64,000 nt of DNA, taken from the NCBI GenBank assembly GCA_001314545.1, contig LIHN01000004.1, positions 186,001 to 250,000 of the forward strand, given 5' to 3'. Positions within the stretch are counted from its first letter, which is position 1, and every line of letters begins with the position of its first letter. Below, in pieces: positions 44,206 to 53,324 of this stretch. This DNA comes from Bacteroidetes bacterium HLUCCA01 (GTDB lineage: Bacteria; Bacteroidota; Rhodothermia; Balneolales; HLUCCA01). The notes under the pieces are model-generated. The model ran no database searches. It was given only the letters and a program-made list of their open reading frames with translations, and was not told the DNA's origin. The position numbers and the translations under genes are program-made.

Positions 44206-45207
44206 TTATCCTTTCACTACGCTGTGATCGCCAATATGGGCTTCACCGCTAAAATGCTGAACCTCTGCATCGAAACCAACGGTTGCCCCATTCAGGTCTG
44301 ACTCCGTTACGGTAGCGCGATCCAGCACAATGGAATTGCGGATTTTTGAACCTTTGATTACCGCTCCGGCGCCGATGCTTGCATCAGGGCCAATTACTGA
44401 ACCTTCAATTTGGACACCCTCGCCGATGTAAACGGGTTGGATGATTTCAGTGCCGGGAAATTTGCCGGCATCAACCTGCTGATTTTCTTTTGCTACAATC
44501 ACATTGCTGGTCTCCAGCCAGGCCGGAATGGTTCCGCAATCCAGCCATTCGTCAACGCTGGCGGATTTGAACACTTTGCCTTCCTTGAGCAGGGCATCAA
44601 TCGCATCGGTCAATTGATATTCATTGCCATGTCCGGTGATGTTATGATCGATGAGGCGTTGTATGTGGTCGTGCAGCCCTTTACCGTCTTTGAAATAATA
44701 GACGCCGATGATGGCCATGTTGGAGATCGGTTCGGAAGGCTTTTCAACAAAACCGGTAATCCGACCGGACTCGTCCTGAACGGCAACGCCGAACCTCGAG
44801 GGGTCTTCCACTTCTTTCAGCCAGATGACGCTGTCTGCGTTGTCAACGGTAACCTTGGTAGGCGTATCAAACAGGGTATCAGCAAAAACGATAATTACTT
44901 CACCATCCAGCTTTTCGGCGGCGCAGAAAACAGCATGGGCGGTTCCTCTGGCCACGTCCTGTTTGTAGAAACTGGCTGCAGCACCCTGGCGGGCACTGAT
45001 TTCCGTGAGGTTTTTCTTTACATCATCGCCGAAATCGCCCAGAATGAAAACGATTTCTTCGATGCTGCGGTCAATGGTTCGGGCAAAAGTCTCTACAATG
45101 CGCTCAACGATGGTGGTTCCGGCAACCGGGAGGAGCGGTTTCGGTGTAGTGTGGGAGTGTGGTCGCAACCGGGTTCCCTTTCCGGCCATGGGAATAATTA
45201 ACTTCAT
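44206..45207 (-). CDS. sugar-phosphate nucleotidyltransferase with β-helix tail
   Basis: The 333-residue protein starts with the nucleotidyltransferase loop MAGKGTRLRPHSHTTPKPLLPV. It contains FADTLFD in place of the usual metal-binding Asp region and GFVEKPSEP, and ends in a left-handed β-helix of hexapeptide repeats (VIGPDASIGAGAVIKGSKIRN). It resembles glucose-1-phosphate thymidylyl- or uridylyltransferases and archaeal GlmU-like enzymes, so the exact sugar and nucleotide are open. It is divergent from the Mur ligase gene. Confidence 0.88.
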   Translation of the reverse strand: MKLIIPMAGKGTRLRPHSHTTPKPLLPVAGTTIVERIVETFARTIDRSIEEIVFILGDFGDDVKKNLTEISARQGAAASFYKQDVARGTAHAVFCAAEKLDGEVIIVFADTLFDTPTKVTVDNADSVIWLKEVEDPSRFGVAVQDESGRITGFVEKPSEPISNMAIIGVYYFKDGKGLHDHIQRLIDHNITGHGNEYQLTDAIDALLKEGKVFKSASVDEWLDCGTIPAWLETSNVIVAKENQQVDAGKFPGTEIIQPVYIGEGVQIEGSVIGPDASIGAGAVIKGSKIRNSIVLDRATVTESDLNGATVGFDAEVQHFSGEAHIGDHSVVKG

Positions 45208-45263
45208 CCTGTTGGTATCTCTTGTGTTAGGGTTTCATACTCGGCTAAAGATAGAGGAACTTG

Positions 45264-45271
45264 CTATATTT
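45264..45271 (+). promoter_or_regulatory. candidate -7 box for the Mur ligase gene
   Basis: TATATTTA matches seven of eight positions of TAnnTTTG. It falls inside the first codons of the longest open frame (which opens at 45261), so if used, the real start must be further downstream, consistent with the TTG at 45387. No clear -33 element was found. Confidence 0.35.
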
Positions 45272-45386
45272 ACCGAATCATGCGCATAATTTCGAGCAGT
45301 TGTGCGTTGGTCTGGGAGTAAATCAGGCTCCGTTCTCATTGCGCAAAAGCTGCATCGGATCATCCATCATTAAAACCTGCTTTCCG

Positions 45387-47027
45387 TTGGCTACCTACCT
45401 GCTGTTTATTCAAGTTCTGCTGTTTTTGCTAAGTGTGGTAATGCTGCGACATCTGTACTGGCGCACACGCTTTTTCGTGCACATGTTCCAGCAATCCGGC
45501 TACAAGCTCAACGAATTCTGGCTGTGGATGAAGGATCACTGGAATTCGCATGTGCTCAACGGAACCCACGCGCTCACCAATATACTGTTGTTGCTTTTCG
45601 TGGTGTTTATAGGGCATTGGTTCACCCCAACGGCTCCCGCTGTAATTATTTCGGTGTATCTGATGATCTGGTTCTGGCCGGTCGACCTGTACCGGCGTCA
45701 GGAGAAGAAGCCCCTGGCTTATACAGCCCGGGTTCAGCGGCTTCTGATACCCGTGACCCTGCTGGTTATCTTGTTTCCGGTTTTGGGTGCGCTCGCTGCT
45801 CAGCTGCTCAAAGGAATGCTTCCTGACGTCTACATGCTGGCTTTCGGGTGGGTTTTCGGGGTAATCATGGTTCCGTTTTGGGTATTGTTGGCCGGATTTC
45901 TGACCAAACCCATTGAAAAGTACATCCAAAAAGGATTTATCCGGTCGGCCCAACAAAAACTGGCTTCCATGCCCGGACTCACCGTCATCGGTATCACCGG
46001 CAGTTATGGCAAAACCAGCACCAAATTTGCCCTGGCCTCCATGCTGTCTGAGCGATTTTCCGTTTGTTTTACTCCCGGAAGCTTCAATACCCCGATGGGT
46101 ATCTGCAAGGTCATCAATAACGATCTGCAGGCCCACCATCAGGTACTTATTCTGGAGATGGGCGCACGATACCCCGGCAATATTGCCGAACTCTGTGAAA
46201 TTGCCCATCCCAACATCGCCATACTTACAATTATTGGGAAGGCGCACCTGGAAACATTTGGTTCGCAAGAAGTTATTGCAAAAACAAAAGGCGAGTTGAT
46301 ACAGTCTTTGCACCCCGGGGAACTGGCTGTGGTCAACGCCGATGACCATCGTGTAATGGCTCAGGCCGCCCGGCGCAACGATATATCGGTTATAGGAGCC
46401 GGTTTGCAGCAGGGCGATTTCACGGCAACGGATATTCGGTACGATGCCAGCGGTTGCTCGTTTACGGTCTGCCACAAGGACGGCAGGCAGGTACCGGTCC
46501 GTACCGGACTACTGGGTCAGCACAACGTGTACAACATCCTGTTTGGCTTCGCCGTGGGCGATCACCTCGGACTTCGCCTGGAAACCCTGGCCCTGGCCGT
46601 ATCCCGCATGGAGCCGGTTGAACACCGGTTGCAGCTCAAACAAACCGCTACCTACACGGTCATTGATGACGCATTCAACTCCAATCCGGTCGGCGCGCGT
46701 AACGCTATTGATGTACTTGCCGGTTTTCAGGGCGGCAAACGCGTTCTGGTCACACCGGGAATGGTTGAACTGGGCGACATCGAAGAGGAGGAAAATTTCA
46801 TGCTGGGTGAGCATATCGGAACATCGGGTATCGAGCAGGTTATTCTGGTAGGGCAAAAGCAGACGAAACCCATTCAGGACGGATTGCGGTCGGCGGGGTA
46901 TCCCGAAGAAAAAACCTTGATTGTCAAGTCGCTCTTCGAGGCCAATGCCTGGCTGCAGCAGCATCTGACCAAGGGCGATGTAGTCCTGTATGAAAACGAC
47001 CTGCCTGATATGTACGTGGAGGACTAA
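45387..47027 (+). CDS. membrane-anchored Mur ligase (MurF-like)
   Basis: The product has 546 residues from a TTG at 45387; the frame is open from 45261, but no ATG exists before the second hydrophobic block. About 170 N-terminal residues carry four to five membrane helices (YLLFIQVLLFLLSVVML; LTNILLLLFVVFIGHWF; LLVILFPVLGALAAQLL; FGVIMVPFWVLLAGFL). The rest is an ATP-dependent Mur ligase: P-loop GITGSYGKTSTK, LEMGARYPGNI, GLLGQHNVYN and DDAFNSNPVGA, closest to MurF, which adds D-Ala-D-Ala. Standard MurF is soluble and lacks the membrane part, so this may be a paralogue acting on another wall or envelope precursor. Confidence 0.82.
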   Translation: MATYLLFIQVLLFLLSVVMLRHLYWRTRFFVHMFQQSGYKLNEFWLWMKDHWNSHVLNGTHALTNILLLLFVVFIGHWFTPTAPAVIISVYLMIWFWPVDLYRRQEKKPLAYTARVQRLLIPVTLLVILFPVLGALAAQLLKGMLPDVYMLAFGWVFGVIMVPFWVLLAGFLTKPIEKYIQKGFIRSAQQKLASMPGLTVIGITGSYGKTSTKFALASMLSERFSVCFTPGSFNTPMGICKVINNDLQAHHQVLILEMGARYPGNIAELCEIAHPNIAILTIIGKAHLETFGSQEVIAKTKGELIQSLHPGELAVVNADDHRVMAQAARRNDISVIGAGLQQGDFTATDIRYDASGCSFTVCHKDGRQVPVRTGLLGQHNVYNILFGFAVGDHLGLRLETLALAVSRMEPVEHRLQLKQTATYTVIDDAFNSNPVGARNAIDVLAGFQGGKRVLVTPGMVELGDIEEEENFMLGEHIGTSGIEQVILVGQKQTKPIQDGLRSAGYPEEKTLIVKSLFEANAWLQQHLTKGDVVLYENDLPDMYVED

Positions 47028-47212
47028 CCGAAATTCCCGTAAACCGGTTGGCACACCATTTGGCGGACCTATGTCGGACGCCGGAAATTCCGGGTGCTGC
47101 CGGGAGCGATTCCGATTAAGCGAACCATGAGGCGGCATCATATCCTGCGTACAGTTGCCTATGGTCGGGGCGAAAACCGGTTGCTGCCGGGAGCGGAGCG
47201 TTACCGTGGGCG

Positions 47213-48445
47213 CTATTCGTACCGTAAGACCTGGCTGGGAATCAGCGAAGCGGCTCTTCGGGCCGGATACCAGCTTGCCAGCAGGCATAGCACCAGGGAG
47301 CCCGCCACAACAAGGGTCACATCCACAGCATTTATCGAAACCGGATAGGCACTGATAATAAACGATTCGGCTCCGGCAAGCTGCACAAGCCCCCAGGTCT
47401 GCTGCGCCCAGCTGACGGCCAGTCCTGCAAGGCCGCCGATGCCGCACCCGATCAAGCCAACCAGCATACCTTGTCGAAGGAAAATCCGCTGAATTTGCAC
47501 AGGTGTGTACCCGAACGACATAAGCACGCCGATATCCCGACTTTTTTGGATGACAATCATCGTCAGCGACCCGACGATGTTCAGCACAGCTACTCCCACA
47601 ATCAGCATCAGAATGAAGTACGCGCTCCATTTTTCGATGTTCATTACATCGTAGAGGGGTTTTTGCAGGTCATACCAGGTGCTGACCCTGAAATCATCGC
47701 CAAGGGCAGTCTGCAACCGATCCCGCACAGCATCGGCATCGTCAATATTGTGCAGGCGTATGTCATATCCGCTGATCTGACCACGCAGATTATACATACG
47801 TTGTGCTGCTTCAAGATCTATGAATACCACCGATCCCTCAAAAACTTCACGAAGGTAGAAGCTGCCGCGGACATCAAAGGTGTAGAAACGCGGTCCGGCA
47901 AACTGTGTAAGGGACCGTTGAATACCCTCCGCAGTGAGCAGCGACAGGCGGTCGCCCGGGCCGATACCCAGCTGGCCGGTGAGTTGGTTGCCAACAATAA
48001 TACCCGGCCGGCCCTGCTGTACGCTCAGATTGTGTTCACCCTCTAGCAACGCCTGATCCATATCAATAAGTTGAAAGTACGTCTCCGGCTGAACGCCGCG
48101 CACCTCCACCACTTTGTCGGTCCTGCCCCGGTGTGCCAGCAGCGCCTTGCCTTCCATGAAAGGGGAGTACAGGCGGATTTCCGGAATGTCAGCCAACAGC
48201 TCGCTGGTGCTGTCACCGGGCGTGAAAAGTCGCTGCGAGGCAGCCTCAACCCGGATATCCGGGTCGTAACTGAGCAACAGTCCCTTAATCAGGTCGAAAA
48301 AGCCGTTGAAAACGGATAAAACGATGATTAAAAGTGCGGTTCCCACGGTAATTCCGGCTATACTGATGGTAGTAAGCACGGAGATCAGCGATACGTGCTT
48401 GCGCGAAAACAGATAGCGGGAGGCAATGAGTTGAACGGGATTCAT
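47213..48445 (-). CDS. ABC transporter permease, LolC/LolE family
   Basis: The 410-residue inner-membrane protein has the MacB/LolC layout: one helix near the N-terminus (LISVLTTISIAGITVGTALLI region), a large periplasmic domain, then three C-terminal helices (FILMLIVGVAVLNIVGSLTM; GMLVGLIGCGIGGLAGLAVS; VTLVVAGSLVLCLLASWYPA). The N-terminus IASRYLFSRKHVSLIS is typical of lipoprotein-releasing permeases. It would need a LolD-type ATPase, which is not adjacent. It could hand lipoproteins to the LolA-like protein encoded at 28.2 kb. It is divergent from glgB. Confidence 0.88.
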   Translation of the reverse strand: MNPVQLIASRYLFSRKHVSLISVLTTISIAGITVGTALLIIVLSVFNGFFDLIKGLLLSYDPDIRVEAASQRLFTPGDSTSELLADIPEIRLYSPFMEGKALLAHRGRTDKVVEVRGVQPETYFQLIDMDQALLEGEHNLSVQQGRPGIIVGNQLTGQLGIGPGDRLSLLTAEGIQRSLTQFAGPRFYTFDVRGSFYLREVFEGSVVFIDLEAAQRMYNLRGQISGYDIRLHNIDDADAVRDRLQTALGDDFRVSTWYDLQKPLYDVMNIEKWSAYFILMLIVGVAVLNIVGSLTMIVIQKSRDIGVLMSFGYTPVQIQRIFLRQGMLVGLIGCGIGGLAGLAVSWAQQTWGLVQLAGAESFIISAYPVSINAVDVTLVVAGSLVLCLLASWYPARRAASLIPSQVLRYE

Positions 48446-48553
48446 AATTCAAAATACGGAAATTCTCCGGCCTGCATCAGAGCAGGTCGACCGCTAGCGA
48501 TGTTTCTTTAAAATTTCCTATTTTAGATTTCCACTTAAATTAAAGGTGATACG

Positions 48554-50749
48554 GTGAAAAAAAGTGTTTTAGACCAGGCGCAAACAGACGCCATTTCAAG
48601 GGGAGACCATGACAATCCATTCGCAGTACTGGGGTTACACGTTCTGGATGATAATGGCGGCGTAGTTGTCAGGACCCTGCAGCCCTACTCGGAAAAAGTT
48701 GAGGTCGTCAATGAAAAAACCGGCAAAGCGTATGAAATGAACCGGATTTCAGAGGCCGGATTGTATGAATTACACCTGAAAACTACCCAAAAAGCTTTCC
48801 CCTACCATTACGTGATGCACTGGCCCGGCCAGGACCCCATCGTCCGACACGATCCCTACAATTATGGTACGCTCATCAGTGATTTCGACCTGCAGATCTG
48901 GGGCGAGGGAAACCATAGCCACGCCTACAACTTCATGGGTGCCCATGTTAAGGAAACAGGCGGTGTACGGGGTACGCATTTCGTGGTTTGTGCCCCCTCG
49001 GCCAAACGCGTCAGCGTAATTGGTCCGTTCAACGGGTGGGACGGTCGTACGCACGTGATGCGACGATACTACGACCAGGGCATCTGGGAAATTTTCATCC
49101 CCGGCGTTGAAGAGGGAGCGTATTATAAGTTCGAAATCGCCTCCCATAACACCACCTTGCCGCTGAAAAAAGCTGATCCCTATGCTTTTTACTCCGAACT
49201 TCGTCCCGGAACGGCCTCCATTGTAACCAATATCGAAGATTATGGCTGGAACGATGCCGACTGGTTGGCAGAGCGAACCCAGGGCTTTGATCAGCCGCTC
49301 TCTGTGTATGAACTGCATGCGGGAAGCTGGAAGAAAAAAGAGAACGGCGATTTTCTCACCTACCGTGAGCTGGCCGCTGATTTGATTCCCTATGTCAAAG
49401 ATATGGGCTTCACCCACATCGAACTGATGCCTGTGGCCGAGCATCCCTACGACCCTTCCTGGGGTTATCAGATCACCGGATACTTCGCGCCCACCAGCCG
49501 TTTCGGCACCCCTCATGATTTCATGTTCTTTGTGGATCAGTGCCACCAGGCCGGCATCGGGGTGCTGCTGGACTGGGTTCCGGCGCACTTCACCAAAGAC
49601 GACCATGGTCTGCGCTATTTTGACGGTACCCATCTGTACGAGCATGCCGATCCCCGCAAGGGCGAACACAAAGACTGGGGTACCAATATTTTCAACTTTG
49701 GACGCACGGAGGTCCTAAATTTCCTGATTTCCAATGCCGTGTACTGGCTGGATAAGTACCACATCGACGGCCTGCGGGTAGACGCGGTGGCTTCCATGCT
49801 GTATCTGGACTACTCTCGGAACGAGGGAGAGTGGATTCCCAATCAGTTTGGGGGTCGTGAAAATCTCGAGGCAATTCACTTTCTGAAAAAATTCAATGAA
49901 GTGGTACACGCCGAGTTTGAAGGTGTTGTAACCATGGCCGAAGAGTCGACCAGCTGGCCGATGGTATCCCGTCCTACCTATCTGGGCGGACTCGGTTTCG
50001 ATTACAAGTGGAACATGGGCTGGATGAACGATATCCTCAGGTACATGGAGGTAGATCCAATATTCAGGAAGTACCACCACAATGAGCTGACATTCTCCAT
50101 GATTTACGCCTTCACCGAGAATTTCATCCTGCCCTTCTCCCATGACGAAGTGGTACACATGAAAAAAAGCATGCTTTCCAAGATGCCGGGCGACACCTGG
50201 CAGAAGTTTGCCAACCTTCGCCTGCTTTATGCCTACCTGTATGCGCATCCCGGAAAGAAATTGCTGTTTATGGGCAGTGAATTTGGTCAATGGGGAGAAT
50301 GGAATGCCGAAAAACAACTGGACTGGCCCCTGCTTGACTTTGATACCCACGGGGGATTGCGAACCTTGATTTCAGATTTGAATACACTTTACCGCGAGGA
50401 ACCTTCCTTGCATCAGGTCGATTTCGACTGGAAAGGTTTCCGCTGGATTAATGCCGCTGATTACGAAAAAAGCATGCTCAGTTTCATCCGTTACAGTGAA
50501 GAGCAGGATGATTACCTGGTGTTTGTGTTCAATTTTACACCTGAGGTATACCGTGACTATGTAATTGGCGTTCCCGAAGTAACTCATTTTAGCGTTATCT
50601 TTAACAGTGACTCGGAGTATTACGGTGGAAGTAATGTGGATGTGCCCAATACTCAGTCGCAGGCCGGTGACTGGAATGGCCTCCCAGCCAACATGGGCAT
50701 TACCGTACCCCCGCTTGGGTGTGTCATTTACAAGCCGGTGAAAGACTAG
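48554..50749 (+). CDS. glgB: 1,4-α-glucan branching enzyme
   Basis: GlgB (731 aa, GH13) creates α-1,6 branches in glycogen. Two N-terminal β-sandwich modules come first ([19 protein letters not shown]48 segment [20 protein letters not shown]). The (β/α)8 catalytic domain has [19 protein letters not shown] (nucleophile Asp), VTMAEEST (acid Glu) and [10 protein letters not shown] (third Asp). The start is GTG at 48554, supported by AAAGGTGA about 5-12 bases upstream. It is followed by malQ after 24 bp, forming a glycogen unit. Confidence 0.97.
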   Translation: MKKSVLDQAQTDAISRGDHDNPFAVLGLHVLDDNGGVVVRTLQPYSEKVEVVNEKTGKAYEMNRISEAGLYELHLKTTQKAFPYHYVMHWPGQDPIVRHDPYNYGTLISDFDLQIWGEGNHSHAYNFMGAHVKETGGVRGTHFVVCAPSAKRVSVIGPFNGWDGRTHVMRRYYDQGIWEIFIPGVEEGAYYKFEIASHNTTLPLKKADPYAFYSELRPGTASIVTNIEDYGWNDADWLAERTQGFDQPLSVYELHAGSWKKKENGDFLTYRELAADLIPYVKDMGFTHIELMPVAEHPYDPSWGYQITGYFAPTSRFGTPHDFMFFVDQCHQAGIGVLLDWVPAHFTKDDHGLRYFDGTHLYEHADPRKGEHKDWGTNIFNFGRTEVLNFLISNAVYWLDKYHIDGLRVDAVASMLYLDYSRNEGEWIPNQFGGRENLEAIHFLKKFNEVVHAEFEGVVTMAEESTSWPMVSRPTYLGGLGFDYKWNMGWMNDILRYMEVDPIFRKYHHNELTFSMIYAFTENFILPFSHDEVVHMKKSMLSKMPGDTWQKFANLRLLYAYLYAHPGKKLLFMGSEFGQWGEWNAEKQLDWPLLDFDTHGGLRTLISDLNTLYREEPSLHQVDFDWKGFRWINAADYEKSMLSFIRYSEEQDDYLVFVFNFTPEVYRDYVIGVPEVTHFSVIFNSDSEYYGGSNVDVPNTQSQAGDWNGLPANMGITVPPLGCVIYKPVKD

Positions 50750-50773
50750 AACAGAAAACAGACCGAAGACATT

Positions 50774-52324
50774 ATGAAATTCAGACGCGCGTGTGGCACT
50801 CTGGTGCATCCCACTTCATTCCCATCCGCCTATGGAATCGGCGATTTAGGTCCGGCAGCGTACCGTTTTATTGATTTCCTGGAAGGTACCCACCAGAGTA
50901 TCTGGCAGGTGCTGCCGCTGGGCCCGACCGGTTACGGCAACTCTCCGTATGCCAGTTATTCAGCATTTGCAGGGAACCACTATCTCATTTCACCGGATAT
51001 ACTGGTAAGCAAGGGGCTTATTGACGCCAGTGAGGCTGAGGCCATACGCACACCGGTTACTACCCGGGTAGACTATGAGCGCGCGTACGCAGTCAAAGAG
51101 GCTGTGTTCAAAAAGGCCAGTGCACGCTTTTACGGACAGCTTAACGGCACCCCGAATGCCGATTTTGAAGCGTTCAAGAAAAACAATGCGTACTGGCTGG
51201 ACGATTATACCCTGTTCATCGCCGCTCTGGAGGCCAACGGTCGTCAGCCATGGAACACCTGGGACAAAGGCCTCGCCCAGCGCAGGAAAAAGTCGATGGC
51301 CGACTGGCGCAAGAAGCTCTCCGATCATATTGACTACCATTACTGGCTGCAGTTTGAGTTTTTCACGCAGTGGATGGCCCTGAAGGAGTATGCCAACAGC
51401 AAGGATATTCACGTAGTAGGCGACATCCCCATCTTTGTAGACCACAACAGCAGCGATGTCTGGTCGCACCCGGGTTATTTCGAGGTAGACAAAGACGGAA
51501 ACCGTCTGCTGGTGGCCGGTGTGCCGCCCGATTATTTCAGCGCCACCGGTCAGCTCTGGGGTAATCCGCTGTACAAATGGAAGGCACTGGAAAAAGACAA
51601 CTTCTCCTGGTGGGTTGAACGGTTCCGTCAGATGTTCGTGATGTACGATGCCATCCGCGTTGATCACTTCCGCGGGTTTGATGCCTACTGGGAGGTTCAG
51701 GCCGACGCAGAAACCGCGATTAACGGTCGATGGGTGAAGGGGCCGGGCCGCAAGTTGTTTGACACCATTCTCCATGAGCTAGGTGATCTGCCGATTATAG
51801 CCGAAGATCTGGGTGTAATAACACCGGAAGTAGTGGAGCTTCGGGATGGGTTCGGTTTTCCCGGCATGAAGATTCTGCAGTTTGCCATGTCCGGTGATCC
51901 GGCCAACAGTTTTTTACCGCATAACTTTGACACCAGCAACTGTGTGGTTTACACCGGAACCCATGATAACGACACTACCCGTGGTTGGTATGCCAAGGCA
52001 CCGCAAACCGAGCAACACTGGGCCCGTGAGTACACCCGCTCTGACGGCAGTCAGATTCACTTGGAAATGATTCGACTCGGAATTATGAGTGCGGCAGATA
52101 TGGCCATTTTCCCGCTTCAGGACTTTATGGGGCTGGAAACGGAGCATCGAATGAATCTGCCGGGCACTACCGTTGACAACTGGATCTGGCGCTATACTGA
52201 CGGCATGCTGGCTCGTGTCGATGCGGCCTACCTCAGGCATATGGTCGGTATATCGAATCGGAATACCAGGGCTCGGCAAACCGATACCAATATTGTGGAG
52301 CTTGAGACTGAACAGGCAAATTGA
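50774..52324 (+). CDS. malQ: 4-α-glucanotransferase (amylomaltase)
   Basis: MalQ (516 aa, GH77) transfers glucan segments between maltodextrins and releases glucose. Features are the N-terminal YGIGDLGPAAYRFIDFL and WQVLPLGPTGYGNSPYASYS, the nucleophile region IRVDHFRGFDAYWEV, IIAEDLGVITPEV with the acid Glu, and TGTHDNDTTRGW. It is the short bacterial form without extra starch-binding modules. It overlaps nothing, sits 24 bp behind glgB, and ends before a strong terminator. Confidence 0.97.
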   Translation: MKFRRACGTLVHPTSFPSAYGIGDLGPAAYRFIDFLEGTHQSIWQVLPLGPTGYGNSPYASYSAFAGNHYLISPDILVSKGLIDASEAEAIRTPVTTRVDYERAYAVKEAVFKKASARFYGQLNGTPNADFEAFKKNNAYWLDDYTLFIAALEANGRQPWNTWDKGLAQRRKKSMADWRKKLSDHIDYHYWLQFEFFTQWMALKEYANSKDIHVVGDIPIFVDHNSSDVWSHPGYFEVDKDGNRLLVAGVPPDYFSATGQLWGNPLYKWKALEKDNFSWWVERFRQMFVMYDAIRVDHFRGFDAYWEVQADAETAINGRWVKGPGRKLFDTILHELGDLPIIAEDLGVITPEVVELRDGFGFPGMKILQFAMSGDPANSFLPHNFDTSNCVVYTGTHDNDTTRGWYAKAPQTEQHWAREYTRSDGSQIHLEMIRLGIMSAADMAIFPLQDFMGLETEHRMNLPGTTVDNWIWRYTDGMLARVDAAYLRHMVGISNRNTRARQTDTNIVELETEQAN

Positions 52325-52327
52325 GCG

Positions 52328-52358
52328 TTTAGAAACTCAGCAAATATTCGTATTTTTG
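52328..52358 (+). promoter_or_regulatory. promoter-like element between malQ and its terminator
   Basis: TTTA (52328-52331), 19 bases, then TATTTTTG (52351-52358) is one of the best fits in the window to the Bacteroidota promoter layout. A start would be near 52365, just ahead of the hairpin at 52379-52411. It may drive the GT5-like gene through an attenuator, or a very short RNA. Confidence 0.4.
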
Positions 52359-52378
52359 GATTCTAATCCTTGTTTTTT

Positions 52379-52411
52379 AATCGGATGGCGGTCGGTCATC
52401 CGATTTTTTTT
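52379..52411 (+). terminator. intrinsic terminator after glgB-malQ
   Basis: The arms AATCGGATG (52379-52387) and CATCCGATT (52397-52405) form a perfect 9-bp stem with a 9-base loop, followed by a T-run reaching 52411. It is 55 bp beyond the malQ stop. Confidence 0.85.
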
Positions 52412-52501
52412 GTCCTTCCGGTTACGGTCATTTACTGTTCAGGCTTGCAGGGTATTTTCTGAACCGGACGGCAGACAAGATGTAAATCCTAATCGATTAT
52501 C

Positions 52502-53302
52502 ATGAAAATACTTTACGCTGCAGCTGAGATATCTCCATTTGCACGATTAACCAACACAGCTGATTTACTGCGTTTTTTACCGGCTTCTCTGCAGGATAAA
52601 GGATTTGAAATTCGGATACTTTTGCCGAAGTACGGTTCTATCAGTGATCGCAGAAACCGTCTCCATGAAGTAATCCGGTTGTCAGGTATCCAGGTGACCA
52701 TGGACGACAAGGTTGAGTCTATGAAAATCAAGGTGGCCAGCATCCCGAATGCGAAACTGCAGGTTTACTTTCTTGACAACGACACCTATTTCAAGCGTAA
52801 GGCCCTTTTTAACGACCCGAAAACCGATCAGCCTTTTGATGACAACGTTGAGCGGCTCGTGTTTTACAACAAGGGCATCCTGGAAACCGTTAAAAAACTG
52901 GGCTGGGCGCCCGATATTATTCACTGTCACGACTGGGCTGCAGGTCTTATTCCCGTACTTGTGAAGTCCGTTTACAAAGACGAAGACAATTTTAAGAACA
53001 CCCGCATCGTTTACAACCTTCATAATCCAGCCAGTCACGGCACGTTTGATGACGAAATTTTCCGTTATCTGGGCACCGATGAAAGCTTCAACAAAGATTC
53101 TGTTAAAACAGACGGTCGGGTAGACCCCATTCGTGCCGGCCTGACCTATGCAGACTTCGTTGTAACCGGTAATGACATGCGCGATGAAATTCAAAACCAG
53201 TATGCTGACCTGAATCTGAGTCCGGAGAAGATTCAGGGGTCACCGTCTGATATTTCAGCCAAGTTTGCCGATTACTACAAACGGATCACCGAAGAAGCGT
53301 AA
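52502..53302 (+). CDS. GT5 glycogen/starch synthase-like protein, N-terminal domain only
   Basis: This 266-residue protein resembles only the first Rossmann domain of GlgA. It has KILYAAAEISPFA, PDIIHCHDWAAGLIPVL, and the strand TRIVYNLHNPASHG (TVHN-like in true synthases). The ADP-glucose motif K-T-G-G-L is replaced by R15-L-T-N-T, and the second domain, which holds the donor, is missing. Similar short GT5 proteins occur in Bacteroidota, so it is not a fresh truncation. Catalytic synthesis of glycogen seems unlikely. It follows the malQ terminator and leads into the lipoprotein gene 22 bp on. Confidence 0.82.
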   Translation: MKILYAAAEISPFARLTNTADLLRFLPASLQDKGFEIRILLPKYGSISDRRNRLHEVIRLSGIQVTMDDKVESMKIKVASIPNAKLQVYFLDNDTYFKRKALFNDPKTDQPFDDNVERLVFYNKGILETVKKLGWAPDIIHCHDWAAGLIPVLVKSVYKDEDNFKNTRIVYNLHNPASHGTFDDEIFRYLGTDESFNKDSVKTDGRVDPIRAGLTYADFVVTGNDMRDEIQNQYADLNLSPEKIQGSPSDISAKFADYYKRITEEA

Positions 53303-53324
53303 CCTTTAAACACAAATTTTCCCT

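Noticed and set aside
45261-45386. N-terminal extension of the Mur ligase from the TTG at 45261
   Set aside because: It would contain the -7-like box, has no membrane or Mur homology, and the hydrophobic part begins after 45387.
45429-46475. Long minus-strand frame opposite the Mur ligase
   Set aside because: It lies fully antisense to a gene with clear Mur ligase motifs and its own translation has no recognisable domain or low-complexity-free segment.
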